Numbered from the stretch's first letter, positions 15,984 through 25,178 are shown. The stretch: 45,415 nucleotides of DNA from Gemmataceae bacterium (GCA_019752375.1 JAIEMG010000319.1:1-45415); one strand, 5' to 3'. Translations and numbers: made by a program. Notes: generated from the letters alone by a model not told the origin.

Positions 15984-17092
15984 TGACCCAAACCGACAAC
16001 TCCTGGATGCGCCGCGCCCTCGAACTGGCCGAGCATGGCCGCGGCCACGTCGAGCCCAACCCGCTGGTCGGCGCCGTGGTGGTGCGCGACGGTCAGATCG
16101 TCGGCGAGGGTTGGCATCAGCGCTACGGGGAAGCGCATGCCGAGGTGAACGCCCTGGTCGCAGCCGGGGAGGCCGCGCGCGGCGCTACGGTCTACGTCGC
16201 GCTGGAACCGTGCTGCCACCACGGCAAGACGCCGCCGTGTACCGATGCCCTGCTGCGCGCCGGCGTTGGTCGTGTCGTGGCGGCGATGTGCGATCCATTT
16301 CCGCAAGTCGCCGGTCACGGTGCCGCCCAGCTGCGCGCCGCGGGGGTCGATGTCGAGGTCGGCGTTCTGGAAGCCGAAGCACGTCGTCTCAACGCGCCGT
16401 ACTTGAAACTCCTGGCAACGCATCGACCCTACGTTCATGCCAAGTGGGCGATGAGTCTCGATGGCAAGATTGCCACACGCAGCGGCGATTCGAAGTGGAT
16501 CAGCAATGAATCATCGCGCCAGCGCGTTCACGAGCTGCGCGGGCGCATGGATGCGATTGTTGCCGGTATCGGCACCGTGCTCGCCGACGACCCGCTCCTG
16601 ACCGCGCGTCCGCCCGGACCACGTAAGCCAACACGGGTTGTCCTCGATCACCGAGGCCGATTGCCGCCAACGAGCCGCCTTGTGCAATCCGTCGCGGAAG
16701 CGCCGCTACTGATCGTCACGCATCCGTTGGGGGAGTCCGTTCGCCGTCGACTGGAACTGCAGGGTGCAGAGGTATTCGAAGTGGCGCCGGAGGATGGGAT
16801 GACCACGGTGTCGGCGCTTCTCGAAGAACTGGGGCGCCGGCGCATGACGAACATCCTGATCGAAGGCGGTGGCGAGGTGCTCGGCAGCTTTCTCGATGCG
16901 GCTGCAGTGGATGAGGTGCATGTCTTCATCGCCCCGCTCCTGATCGGCGGCGCTGCGGCCAAGAGTCCGCTCGGTGGGCGAGGGGCGGATACTCTGGCGT
17001 CGGCGTTCCGACTGGATGCGTGGTGTGCGGAACGCATCGGTGGCGACCTGTACTGGCACGGTTGGCGGGGAAATGGGGACAATTTTCGTTGA
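15983..17092 (+). CDS. ribD: Bifunctional riboflavin biosynthesis deaminase/reductase RibD
   Basis: A 369-residue enzyme catalysing the second and third steps of riboflavin synthesis from GTP: deamination of the pyrimidine, then reduction of the ribosyl group. The N-terminal deaminase has the zinc site His52-Ala-Glu54 and EPCCHHGKTPPC (Cys77, Cys86). The C-terminal reductase begins about residue 150 (HAKWAMSLDGKIAT, SNESSRQRVHELRG, ILIEGGGEVLGSFL, FIAPLLIGG). The ATG at 15983 overlaps the cbiX stop, so the two genes are translationally coupled. The product feeds FMN, the substrate of the BluB protein encoded at 40914-41600. Confidence 0.93.
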   Translation: MTQTDNSWMRRALELAEHGRGHVEPNPLVGAVVVRDGQIVGEGWHQRYGEAHAEVNALVAAGEAARGATVYVALEPCCHHGKTPPCTDALLRAGVGRVVAAMCDPFPQVAGHGAAQLRAAGVDVEVGVLEAEARRLNAPYLKLLATHRPYVHAKWAMSLDGKIATRSGDSKWISNESSRQRVHELRGRMDAIVAGIGTVLADDPLLTARPPGPRKPTRVVLDHRGRLPPTSRLVQSVAEAPLLIVTHPLGESVRRRLELQGAEVFEVAPEDGMTTVSALLEELGRRRMTNILIEGGGEVLGSFLDAAAVDEVHVFIAPLLIGGAAAKSPLGGRGADTLASAFRLDAWCAERIGGDLYWHGWRGNGDNFR

Positions 17093-17180
17093 CACGAATA
17101 GTCCCTGGCCCTAAGCTGCCTGTCATCTGCTTGTCAGACAACTGTCAGCTCGACAGTCCCGCCAGTGAAGGAGCCGATCC

Positions 17181-18539
17181 ATGCCACCCACTTGCTCCGG
17201 CCCGGTAAGCATCTCCCGCCGCCGAATGCTGCAAATCGGCGGCATTGGCATGATGAACCTGACGTTGCCCCGCCTGCTTGCGGCGGAGACGCAACGCACC
17301 GAATCGGCCCGTGCCGACTCCGCCATCTTGATCTTTCTCAATGGCGGTCCCAGCCATCTCGACATGTGGGACATGAAGCCGGATGCCCCGAAGGAGATCC
17401 GCGGCGAGTTTCAGCCGATCGCCTCTTCGGCACCAGGCATCCAGCTGAGCGAGCACCTGCCACGGCTCGCGCGCCAGATGCACCGGTGCTCGCTGGTGCG
17501 TTCGGTGCATCACAGCGTCAACAATGCCCATGCCGCAGCGGTGTATGCGGCCCTGACCGGCCACGACCGGGGCGAAATCGGCGGTGGCGCCCGGCCGACC
17601 GACTATCCGGCCATTGGCTCCGTGCTGGCCAAGTGCCGGCCGCCGCGGACAAATGTGGTGCCGTACGCGTCGATGCCCTACATCACCCAGGAAGGCGCCG
17701 GTGGTCCGCCGCAACCGGGCTTCTTCGGCGGATGGCTGGGGCGCAGCGCCGATCCGCTTTTCGTGCTCCGCGACCCCAATGCTGCCAATTTCGGCATGCC
17801 GGAGTTGTCGCGGCCTGGCGACGTCAACCCGGCACGCATGGACGAGCGCTGGCAGCTGCTCGGCCACCTTAATGAGTTACAATCCGGACGCGAAAACGAC
17901 CGCGTCCTTCAGGACATGGGCACTTTCCAGGCGAAGGCGTTTGACCTGCTTCGCTCCCCTGCCACGCAGACGGCGTTTCAGCTCGATCGGGAACCCTCGC
18001 GAGTGCGCGACGGCTACGGCCGCAACATCTACGGCCAGAGCGTGCTGCTGGCGCGACGGTTGATCGAGGCGGGCACGCGCGTGGCGTGCATCTCGTGGGC
18101 GCCCGACGCCAACGCGACCTGGGACACGCACGGCCAGAACTTCACCAAGCTCAAGGGCCAGCTCCTGCCGCAACTCGATGCAGCCGTGTCGAGTCTCATC
18201 AGCGACCTGGCGGAGCGCGGTCGATTGGATCGGACGTTGGTGGCGGTGATGGGTGAATTCGGCCGCACGCCGAAGGTGAACGGCGCCGCGGGCCGCGACC
18301 ATTACAACTTCTGCTATTCGCTGATGCTCGCCGGCGGCGGCATCAAGGGCGGGTTCGTGCACGGCGCCAGCGACCGCATCGGCGCCCGGCCGAGCAGTTG
18401 CCCGGTGACGCCGGCCGACATCGTGGCGACGATTTATCAGTGCCTCGGGATTCCCACGGACCTGGAGTTGCGCGACCGATTGCAGCGGCCGTTCCAGCTG
18501 GTGCCGTGGGGGAGCCCGATTCGGGAGCTGATGGTGTGA
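17181..18539 (+). CDS. DUF1501 domain-containing secreted protein
   Basis: A 452-residue DUF1501 protein. The N-terminus carries SRRRMLQIGGIGMMNLTLP, a twin-arginine-type export signal. Then come the family blocks ILIFLNGGPSHLDMWDMKPD (alkaline-phosphatase/sulfatase-like start), VAVMGEFGRTPKVNG and GRDHYNFCYSLMLAGGGIKG, plus WDTHGQNFTKLKG. Members are abundant in planctomycetes, usually next to PSCyt1/PSD1 proteins, and resemble sulfatases without established activity. This one stands alone, 88 nt after ribD and 10 nt from the convergent Uma2 gene. Confidence 0.92.
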   Translation: MPPTCSGPVSISRRRMLQIGGIGMMNLTLPRLLAAETQRTESARADSAILIFLNGGPSHLDMWDMKPDAPKEIRGEFQPIASSAPGIQLSEHLPRLARQMHRCSLVRSVHHSVNNAHAAAVYAALTGHDRGEIGGGARPTDYPAIGSVLAKCRPPRTNVVPYASMPYITQEGAGGPPQPGFFGGWLGRSADPLFVLRDPNAANFGMPELSRPGDVNPARMDERWQLLGHLNELQSGRENDRVLQDMGTFQAKAFDLLRSPATQTAFQLDREPSRVRDGYGRNIYGQSVLLARRLIEAGTRVACISWAPDANATWDTHGQNFTKLKGQLLPQLDAAVSSLISDLAERGRLDRTLVAVMGEFGRTPKVNGAAGRDHYNFCYSLMLAGGGIKGGFVHGASDRIGARPSSCPVTPADIVATIYQCLGIPTDLELRDRLQRPFQLVPWGSPIRELMV

Positions 18540-18549
18540 CGGAGCGTTG

Positions 18550-19122
18550 TCACGGCCCGGTTGCTTCTTCTTGAAACAGAGACGCCAGCGGCAACTTGAA
18601 GCCGGGCAGGACGGAACCACCCTCGAGGGCGTCGCTCCGCGTCAAGCCGCGGATTTGCGTCAATGAATCGTAAACGTGGACCATGCGACGGCGTGGGTAG
18701 ACGACCCACACTTGCTCCACGCCGGCGCGAAAGTACTCTTCGATTTTCTCCAGCAGATCTTCGGCGGGATCGTTGGGGCTGACGACCTCGATGGCCAGAT
18801 TGGGCACCACGTCCCAGGCATTGTCGTCTTCGGGGATCGGCCTGCCTTTCGGCCAGCGCTGGTAGGATACATATGCACCATCGGGGCGCCGATTACGGTT
18901 CAGCCCACGCAGTTGAAGCAGCACTTCCGCAAATGCGATTCCCAGGCTGTGAAGCTCGGCAAAACTGTTCAGTTTGCTAATTAGTATGGAGGTGATGATG
19001 CTGGCGTAGGCGCTCATGGGCGGCAGCTCCACTCGTTGACCATTCACAATCTCGTATAGGCACTCATCCTGGCTTGTGAGTGCCGACGCGGTTTCGGGCA
19101 TTAGCACAGACGCGGTCGCCAT
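18550..19122 (-). CDS. Uma2 family nuclease-fold protein (DUF820)
   Basis: A 190-residue Uma2 protein with the restriction-endonuclease-like PD-(D/E)XK fold. Likely active-site residues are Asp81 (RRPDGAYVS), Glu112 (LAIEVVSPND) and Lys126 (LLEKIEEYFRAGVEQVWVV). The family is greatly expanded in cyanobacteria and planctomycetes; its biological role is not known and some authors suggest a link to mobile DNA. It lies between the convergent DUF1501 gene and the thiS-thiG gene, 15 nt downstream of the latter, and may be read from the same transcript. Confidence 0.88.
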   Translation of the reverse strand: MATASVLMPETASALTSQDECLYEIVNGQRVELPPMSAYASIITSILISKLNSFAELHSLGIAFAEVLLQLRGLNRNRRPDGAYVSYQRWPKGRPIPEDDNAWDVVPNLAIEVVSPNDPAEDLLEKIEEYFRAGVEQVWVVYPRRRMVHVYDSLTQIRGLTRSDALEGGSVLPGFKLPLASLFQEEATGP

Positions 19123-19137
19123 ACGCGAATCCTCCTA

Positions 19138-20175
19138 TCACTGCTGGATTGACGCAATCCGCCCTTCCATCGGACTGGACGCCTGGGCATAGAGTTTACG
19201 CGGAATCCGTCCCGACAGGAACGCCAGCCGCCCCGCGTCGCAGGCATAGCGCATCGCCCAGGACATGCGCAGCGGATCCTGGGCGTGGGCGATGGCCGTG
19301 TTCAACAGCACGCCATCGCAGCCCAGTTCCATCGCAGCGCTGACGTCGCTGGCGGTGCCGACGCCGGCGTCGACGATCACGGGGTAATCCGGATCGCCGT
19401 CCTTCAGATACTCCAGGATGATGCGGATATTGTTGGGGTTTAGCACGCCCTGGCCGCTGCCGATCGGGCTGCCGGCGGGCATCACGCTGGCGGCGCCCGC
19501 CGCTTTCAATCGCCGGGCCATGATCGGATCGTCGCTGGTGTAGACCAGGACCTGAAAGCCTTCCTTCACGAGCTGTTCGGTGGCCTGCAGCGTCGCCACG
19601 GGATCGGGGAGAAGCGTCCTGGGATCGCCCAGGCACTCCAGCTTGACCCAGGCGGCGCCGGGGTTGTCGAGATTGGTTAGCAGCTCGCGGCCCAGGCGGG
19701 CGTGACGGATGGCGTCTTCCGCGTTGAAGCAGCCAGCAGTGTTGGGCAGGATCGTGTAGCGCTGGAGATCGAGGTAATCGAGGATGTTACGGCCCTGCTT
19801 GTCCACGAGGCGCTCGCGGCGCACGGCCACCGTTGTCGCCTCGCACTGGCTGGCTGCCAGGCAATCGCGCATCAGTTCATACGACGCGTACTTGCCGGTG
19901 CCGGTGATCAGCCGGCTCTGGAAGGTGAACTTGCCGATGACCAGGGGTTTGTCGGCCGGCGGCTGCGGTTCCGAGCCGCCGCCGACCAGCGTCACGATTT
20001 CGACCGCGTCGCCGTCGGCCAGCACGCACTCGGTGTGCCTCGGCAACGGCACGACCTCCTGGTTGACCTCCACGGCAATGCGTCTTCGGTCGTAGCCCAG
20101 GGACGTCAGCAGTTCGGCGATGGAAAGCGGAGCATTCAATTGGCGCGCTTCGCCATTGATGGTCAGGTGCAACAT
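19138..20175 (-). CDS. thiG: ThiS-ThiG fusion: sulfur carrier and thiazole synthase
   Basis: A 345-residue fusion. Residues 1-67 are a ThiS beta-grasp sulfur carrier (ending EIVTLVGGG). About 78-335 are the ThiG thiazole synthase barrel ([45 protein letters not shown] with the likely Schiff-base Lys, [33 protein letters not shown]). ThiG makes the thiazole phosphate moiety of thiamine using sulfur from ThiS thiocarboxylate. Fused proteins of this type are known. In the fusion the ThiS Gly-Gly is internal, so either it is cleaved or sulfur is handled differently. The ATG at 20175 excludes a weak N-terminal extension. No thi partner genes or TPP riboswitch are in the window. Confidence 0.92.
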   Translation of the reverse strand: MLHLTINGEARQLNAPLSIAELLTSLGYDRRRIAVEVNQEVVPLPRHTECVLADGDAVEIVTLVGGGSEPQPPADKPLVIGKFTFQSRLITGTGKYASYELMRDCLAASQCEATTVAVRRERLVDKQGRNILDYLDLQRYTILPNTAGCFNAEDAIRHARLGRELLTNLDNPGAAWVKLECLGDPRTLLPDPVATLQATEQLVKEGFQVLVYTSDDPIMARRLKAAGAASVMPAGSPIGSGQGVLNPNNIRIILEYLKDGDPDYPVIVDAGVGTASDVSAAMELGCDGVLLNTAIAHAQDPLRMSWAMRYACDAGRLAFLSGRIPRKLYAQASSPMEGRIASIQQ

Positions 20176-20296
20176 GGTCTGGGTCCGTTGTGCGAGGTCC
20201 ATAGTCCGTAGCCAGACGGCCGTTCTCATTGTACAGTGGGCGCAGGGCGCTTTTTGCCGGATTTTGCAACCGACCACGCACCACGGACCAATTTCG

Positions 20297-22168
20297 ATGG
20301 CTTCGCACTACGTGCCGCAGACGCGGATTCCCACCATCGTCTTTCCGACCGCCAACCAGGCCTCGCGCCACGTCGCCCTGATGATCGAGAGCTTGATCCG
20401 GCAAAACAACTCGGCGGGCCGAGCCACCGTCCTCGGGCTGGCCACGGGCTCGACGCCCGTGGGACTCTATCGCGAGTTGATCCGTCTGCACAAGGAGACG
20501 GGCCTGGACTTCTCGCGCGTCGTCACCTTCAACCTCGACGAATACTTCCCGATGCGGGCGGATGATCCGCACAGCTACCGGCGCTGGATGCAAGAGACGT
20601 TCTTCAATCACGTCAACGTCTTGCCGCAGAACATCCACATCCCCGACGGCATGGTGCCGGCCATGGAAGTCGAGGACTATTGTGCGCAGTACGAGCAGAA
20701 GATCCGTCGGGCCGGCGGCATCGACCTGCAGATCCTTGGCATCGGCCGCACCGGGCACATCGGCTTCAACGAGCCGGGCTCCACGCGCCACTGCCGCACG
20801 CGCATGGTCACGCTCGACCCGGTCACGCGCCGCGACGCCAGCAGCAGCTTCTTCGGCGAGCATAACGTACCGCACCAGGCGCTGACGATGGGCGTCGGCA
20901 CCATCCTCGAAGCGCGCAAGATCGTCATCATGGCGTTCGGCGAGCACAAGGGCGGCATCGTCCAGCAGGCGCTGGAAGAGGAGATGAGCGACGCCGTCAC
21001 CGCCAGTTACCTGCAAAAACACGCCGATACGACTTTCCTGCTCGACGAACCGGCGGCCGCCTGTCTGGCGGCGATGCGCCGGCCGTGGGTCATCGGTCCC
21101 GTGCGCTGGACGCCGGTGCTGATCCGCCGGGCGGTCATCTGGCTCAGCCTTAAAGTCGGTAAGGCACTGCTCAAGCTCAGCGATGATGACTTCCGCGAAC
21201 ACCACCTGTACGAATTGTTACGCGAGCATGGGCCTGGCGAATTATTGGGCCGACGCGTCTTCGACGAGATGATGGGGACCCTTTGCACCCAACCCGCGGG
21301 TGCCGAGTCCGCGAACATCCTCGTATTCAGTCCGCATCCGGATGACGACGTGATCAGCATGGGCGGCACGATCATCCGCATGGTGGCACAGTCACAAAAG
21401 GTCCACATTGCCTATATGACCAGCGGCAACATTGCCGTCTTCGATCACGACGCCTGGCGCTTCACCGATTTCGTCGTGGAATTCAATCGGCTCTTCGAGA
21501 TTGACGAGCGGCACACGGACGCGGTCAAGGAGCGCGTCCACGAATTCCTGCGTACCAAGAGCCCTGGCCAGCCCGATTCGGAGGATTTGCTCAAGATCAA
21601 GGCGCTGATCCGCACCACCGAGGCGCGGGCCGGCGCCCTGGCGTGCGGCATCCCGCCGGAACAGCTCGAGTTCATGGACCTGCGCTTTTATCGCACGGGT
21701 ACCATCGCCAAGGCGCCGATTCATGCGCAAGACGTTGCCGACATCGTCGAATTGCTCAAGCGACTCGGTCCCAAGCAGATCTACGTCGCGGGCGAGATGT
21801 CCGATCCGCACGGTACGCACCGGATGTGTGCGGAGGCGATCTTTCAGGCAGTCCGCGAAGCACGCGGTCAAGGGCTTCAGTTCGAGGTCTGGCTCTACCG
21901 TGGCGCCTGGGAGGAATGGGAGCCGCACGAAGTGGAGCGGGTGGTACCGCTCAGTCCCGAGGACCTGGAGCGCAAGAAAGCCGCTATTTTCAGGCACCAA
22001 TCGCAGAAGGACCGGGCCATGTTTCCCGGTGGATCGGACCGGCGCGAGTTCTGGCAGCGTGCGGAGGATCGCAATTTGCATACGGCCAAGGTCTACGACA
22101 GCCTGGGGCTGCCGGAGTTTTACGCCTTGGAGGGTTTTGTGCAATGGCACGGCGACGGCGTCCGCTGA
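20297..22168 (+). CDS. nagB: Glucosamine-6-phosphate deaminase fused to a PIG-L deacetylase domain
   Basis: A 623-residue fusion. Residues 1-260 are NagB, which converts glucosamine-6-phosphate to fructose-6-phosphate and ammonia. Motifs are [16 protein letters not shown] (48-63), FNLDEYFPM with Asp81 and Glu82, and [13 protein letters not shown] with His154. Residues about 338-610 are a PIG-L/LmbE-type zinc deacetylase with HPDDD (347-351) and DPHGTH (Asp503, His505, His508). The second domain may remove the N-acetyl group before deamination, but this is inferred. Similar long NagB proteins occur in Bacteroidetes and planctomycetes. The gene is divergent from thiS-thiG across 121 bp. The ATG at 20297 begins the NagB fold. 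Confidence 0.9.
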   Translation: MASHYVPQTRIPTIVFPTANQASRHVALMIESLIRQNNSAGRATVLGLATGSTPVGLYRELIRLHKETGLDFSRVVTFNLDEYFPMRADDPHSYRRWMQETFFNHVNVLPQNIHIPDGMVPAMEVEDYCAQYEQKIRRAGGIDLQILGIGRTGHIGFNEPGSTRHCRTRMVTLDPVTRRDASSSFFGEHNVPHQALTMGVGTILEARKIVIMAFGEHKGGIVQQALEEEMSDAVTASYLQKHADTTFLLDEPAAACLAAMRRPWVIGPVRWTPVLIRRAVIWLSLKVGKALLKLSDDDFREHHLYELLREHGPGELLGRRVFDEMMGTLCTQPAGAESANILVFSPHPDDDVISMGGTIIRMVAQSQKVHIAYMTSGNIAVFDHDAWRFTDFVVEFNRLFEIDERHTDAVKERVHEFLRTKSPGQPDSEDLLKIKALIRTTEARAGALACGIPPEQLEFMDLRFYRTGTIAKAPIHAQDVADIVELLKRLGPKQIYVAGEMSDPHGTHRMCAEAIFQAVREARGQGLQFEVWLYRGAWEEWEPHEVERVVPLSPEDLERKKAAIFRHQSQKDRAMFPGGSDRREFWQRAEDRNLHTAKVYDSLGLPEFYALEGFVQWHGDGVR

Positions 22169-22292
22169 GGGCGCCTGGGTGCCTGATTGACGTTGGATTC
22201 CAATTGTCGGACGCAAGACGCACTCTCTTGATTTCCGACCTATGATGTAAGTAGAGGGGGCAAGCAATCGACCAATGGTGCGGAGGTGCGAG

Positions 22293-22781
22293 ATGAACGG
22301 TTCAGCGGAGAATCGGGCATCGGATGCGACGGAAAAATCGGGACGGCGTGAAATCGTGCTCAACCTGGGCACCGCGCGGCGCATGTTGCCGCTCGTGGCC
22401 CGCATTGTCGGCGATCTGACCAATTGTCAGCAACGACTGGATTGCCTGGTGCCGGAGTTGGAAACGCTCGACCGGAAACGGCACAGCCTGGCCTGGCCAC
22501 AGCGCGAACGGCGCTACCAGGTTCGCGATGAGGTGACGGAGCAGGAGCGACTGCTCCGCAACGCTCATGCGGAGTTGGAACAGCTGGGCGTTGCCGTAAT
22601 TGACACTCGTCAGGGCCGGATCGGCCTGCCGACGGTCGTCAACGGACACTTGGCTTTCTTCTCATGGCTCCCAGGCGATGAAGGAATTCGGCACTGGCAT
22701 TTCGCCGGCGAAACCGTTCGCCGGTCGATCCCGACCAGCTGGAAGGACACCGGCGACGTGCGCCTGCTGGGCAAGAGTTGA
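22293..22781 (+). CDS. DUF2203 family protein
   Basis: A 162-residue soluble protein with a long helical hairpin (residues 30-105, including QRERRYQVRDEVTEQERLLR). A beta-rich end follows (GRIGLPTVVNGHLAFFSWLP, IRHWHFAGETVRRSIP). The Leu-Pro/Trp-His pattern matches DUF2203, a family of unknown function. The ATG at 22293 is preferred to the one at 22275 because GGAGG lies 6 nt upstream of it. The next feature downstream on the strand is the c-di-GMP aptamer. Confidence 0.75.
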   Translation: MNGSAENRASDATEKSGRREIVLNLGTARRMLPLVARIVGDLTNCQQRLDCLVPELETLDRKRHSLAWPQRERRYQVRDEVTEQERLLRNAHAELEQLGVAVIDTRQGRIGLPTVVNGHLAFFSWLPGDEGIRHWHFAGETVRRSIPTSWKDTGDVRLLGKS

Positions 22782-22828
22782 CGGTCGTAGGGGCGGGGCG
22801 GAAATTTCAGAAAACTGTTCCGATTTTT

Positions 22829-22857
22829 TTGCCTGCCGAAGAAAGTTGAACTAGATT
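22829..22857 (+). promoter_or_regulatory. Possible promoter for the riboswitch RNA
   Basis: TTGCCT and TAGATT are separated by 17 bp, about 63 bp upstream of the aptamer. The match to consensus is moderate. A transcript from here to the terminator would be about 225 nt. Read-through from DUF2203 is the alternative source. Confidence 0.3.
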
Positions 22858-22919
22858 TCCAGTGGCTACCGCGATGCGAGTCGTGGGGGCCAAGAAAAAG
22901 AGAAGGTGATTCCCAATCA

Positions 22920-23028
22920 CCATCCTCGACAATGGCAAACCCGTCGTGAGGCGGGGACGCAAAGCTATGGGCTCTTAACTGTCTCGAGGGGGGGACAGTT
23001 TAAGGCTGCCAGGCTACCGAAGGGATGG
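22920..23028 (+). ncRNA. c-di-GMP-I (GEMM) riboswitch aptamer
   Basis: All parts of the GEMM-I fold are present. P1 is CCATCC at 22920 pairing with GGATGG at 23023-23028. The core GGCAAACC leads into a stem capped by the GNRA loop GTGA, followed by GGGACGCAAAGC. A third stem has ACTGTC pairing with GACAGT, and the conserved GGCTACCGA closes the fold. This class binds cyclic di-GMP and switches downstream expression. The bases just before CAAACC keep the G expected for c-di-GMP rather than cGAMP recognition, though I am less sure of that. A strong terminator follows 28 nt later. No coding gene follows on this strand for more than 5 kb. Confidence 0.9.
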
Positions 23029-23055
23029 ACGGGACCCGTAAGTACGCTTGGTGGA

Positions 23056-23090
23056 CCGGGCGTGTGTTCGCACACGCCCGGTTTTTCTTT
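23056..23090 (+). terminator. Intrinsic terminator after the c-di-GMP aptamer
   Basis: An 11-bp perfect stem (CCGGGCGTGTG with CACACGCCCGG) is capped by TTCG and followed by TTTTTCTTT. It is the expression platform or end of the riboswitch transcript. It also lies 40 bp from the stop of the convergent DUF1501 gene. Confidence 0.9.
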
Positions 23091-23129
23091 GCGCGCCTCG
23101 ACGCTCACGGCCTAACACCAAGCGGCGGG

Positions 23130-24542
23130 TCAGCTCACAATCTCGTGGATCACTTCCCCGTGAACATCGGTCAGGCGCATGTCGCGCCCGCCAAACCGAT
23201 GGGTCAGCCTCTTGTGATCGATCCCCAGGAAGTGAAGCATCGTCGCGTGCAGGTCGTGGACTTCGACCTTCTTCTCCACGACGTAATAGCCGTAATCGTC
23301 GGTCTGCCCGTAGGCCATGCCCGGCTTGACGCCGCCGCCTGCCAGCCAGACAGTGAAGCCGAAGGGATTGTGGTCGCGGCCATTGCTGCCCTGCGCCATC
23401 GGTGTGCGTCCGAACTCACCGCCCCAGAACACCAGCGTGCTTTCTAGAAGGCCGCGGGCCTTGAGGTCCTTGAGGAGTGCCGCGATCGGCTTGTCGGTGG
23501 CCAGCGCGTTGTCTTCGTGGCCCTTCTTCAGGTTGCCGTGCTGGTCCCAGCGGTCGTGGCCGACGTTCGGGCAGAGCACTTCGACGAAGCGCACCCCGCG
23601 TTCGACCAGTCGCCGCGCCAGTAAACACTGCCGGCCGAAGGTTTGCGTGTGCGGATACTTGTCGTTGAGGCCGTACAGCTCGCGCGTCGCCGCGGACTCG
23701 TTTGTAATCTGCGTCAACTCCGGCACCGCGGCCTGCATGCGGAAGGCCAGCTCGTAATTCGCGATGGCGGATTCGACCTTGTCATCGCTGCCCAGGCGCT
23801 GCTGCACCCCCTGGTCGAGCTTGTGCAGCAGGGAGAGCTTGCCTTGTTGAAGCTGCGGCGTCGCCTCCGTGCGATGGAGGTCCGCGACCGGATTGTCGCC
23901 ACTCTTGAAGACAGAGCCCTGGAACGTCGCGGGCAGGAAGCCGCTGTTGAAGCAGTCGAGCCCGCCGGGTGGAATCAGGCCGCTGTCGAGGACGACGAAG
24001 CCGGGCAGGTTCTTTGACTCGCTCCCCAGGCCGTAGGTGAGCCAGCTACCCATCGAGGGCCGACCCTGCTGGCCGTGACCGGAGTGCATGAAGTAGTTGG
24101 CGTTGGTGTGCTCGGAAAAGTTCGAGACCATCGAGCGAATGACGCACAGGTCATCGGCGCACTGCGCCACGTGCGGAAACAGATCGCTGACCCACAACCC
24201 CGACTGCCCGCGCTGGGCGAACTTCCACGGCGATTGCAAGACGGTGCCGACGTTGTTGAACTGCGTGGGTGGCACTTTCATCTTGATCGGTTGGCCATGC
24301 TCGCGCCCCAGGCGCGGCTTGGGATCGAACGTATCGACCTGCGACGGCCCACCGTCCATGAAGAGGAAGATGACGTTCTTGGCGCGCGGCGCGTGGTGCG
24401 TCGCCGCTGGCGGCTTCGCCGGGGCGCCGACGGCGCTCTCGCCCATCAAGGCATTCAGCGCCAGTGCGCCGAAGCCGTTGGCGCACTGGAGCAGCATCTG
24501 ACGGCGATTGAGCGGTGCGGGTGCGAAACGACGGCAGTGCAT
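23130..24542 (-). CDS. DUF1501 domain-containing secreted protein
   Basis: A 470-residue DUF1501 protein of the sulfatase-like type. A twin-arginine-type signal (LNRRQMLLQCANGFGALALN) is followed by NVIFLFMDGGPSQVDTFDPK, RSMVSNFSEHTNANYFMHSG, VFWGGEFGRTPMAQG and GRDHNPFGFTVWLAGGGVKP. It is the usual genomic partner of the PSCyt1/PSD1 protein encoded upstream on the same strand (25179-28400). Here a Uma2 gene lies between the two. The biochemical activity is unknown; a role with secreted polysaccharide breakdown is often proposed from genomic context only. Confidence 0.92.
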   Translation of the reverse strand: MHCRRFAPAPLNRRQMLLQCANGFGALALNALMGESAVGAPAKPPAATHHAPRAKNVIFLFMDGGPSQVDTFDPKPRLGREHGQPIKMKVPPTQFNNVGTVLQSPWKFAQRGQSGLWVSDLFPHVAQCADDLCVIRSMVSNFSEHTNANYFMHSGHGQQGRPSMGSWLTYGLGSESKNLPGFVVLDSGLIPPGGLDCFNSGFLPATFQGSVFKSGDNPVADLHRTEATPQLQQGKLSLLHKLDQGVQQRLGSDDKVESAIANYELAFRMQAAVPELTQITNESAATRELYGLNDKYPHTQTFGRQCLLARRLVERGVRFVEVLCPNVGHDRWDQHGNLKKGHEDNALATDKPIAALLKDLKARGLLESTLVFWGGEFGRTPMAQGSNGRDHNPFGFTVWLAGGGVKPGMAYGQTDDYGYYVVEKKVEVHDLHATMLHFLGIDHKRLTHRFGGRDMRLTDVHGEVIHEIVS

Positions 24543-24556
24543 GGATCAATCCTCAT

Positions 24557-25108
24557 TCATTCGAAAAAACGCCGCACGACAATGCGAAAGCCAGGAAGCA
24601 GGTCAGGCAAGCTGAATTCGTCATCCTCGCGCAGACCGTGAGGTGCCTCATCTGGCCGGTAAACATTCAATGAATGGGTCTGTTCATCGAGCACGCAGAC
24701 CACCAGGACGCCAGCATTGAGGAACTCGGAAACCTTGGCGAGAATGGCAGACCAACGGTCGCCGGGAGAACGCACTTCGAAGACCAACTCGGGCGAGACG
24801 GGAGCGTATCCGTCCGGAATTGGCCCCTTGGGCAGCCGGGCATAGCTGTAGTAGGCAACATCCGGTCCGCGCACGGTGTCGGGACCGCGCTCGGTCACTA
24901 CGCCGGAATCATTACTGATCACGCGGCCGAGGTCCTTTTCTTCCGCGAAATTGCCGAGCAGGCGAGCGATCCTGGCGCAGTAATACCCGTGCCGTGTTGT
25001 GGGCATGTTCCTCGGAACGATCCTTCCGCGCACCAACTCCGTCGGCTGGCCGTTGTCCGGCAATACACGGTATTCCTCGGCGGTGATTAGTGCTTCGGCA
25101 ACGGCCAT
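24557..25108 (-). CDS. Uma2 family nuclease-fold protein (DUF820)
   Basis: A 183-residue Uma2 protein with YRVLPDNGQPTELVRGRIV at the N-terminus. The PD-(D/E)XK residues are Asp in VRGPDVAYYS, Glu in PELVFEVRSPGDR and Lys in AILAKVSEFLNAGV. It is distinct from the copy at 18550-19122, with low apparent similarity outside the core. It sits between the PSCyt1/PSD1 gene and its DUF1501 partner, 14 nt before the latter, so it interrupts a normally adjacent pair and may be co-transcribed with it. Confidence 0.88.
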   Translation of the reverse strand: MAVAEALITAEEYRVLPDNGQPTELVRGRIVPRNMPTTRHGYYCARIARLLGNFAEEKDLGRVISNDSGVVTERGPDTVRGPDVAYYSYARLPKGPIPDGYAPVSPELVFEVRSPGDRWSAILAKVSEFLNAGVLVVCVLDEQTHSLNVYRPDEAPHGLREDDEFSLPDLLPGFRIVVRRFFE

Positions 25109-25178
25109 GACCAGTTCCTGCCATTCCGATCTGTGTTTATTAGCGAAGACGCCGCGACGACTCCACCGAGCCAGATGG

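Noticed and set aside
20176-20296. TPP riboswitch before thiS-thiG
   Set aside because: None of the conserved TPP aptamer blocks (CTGAGA, ACCTGAT) is present in the 121-bp gap.
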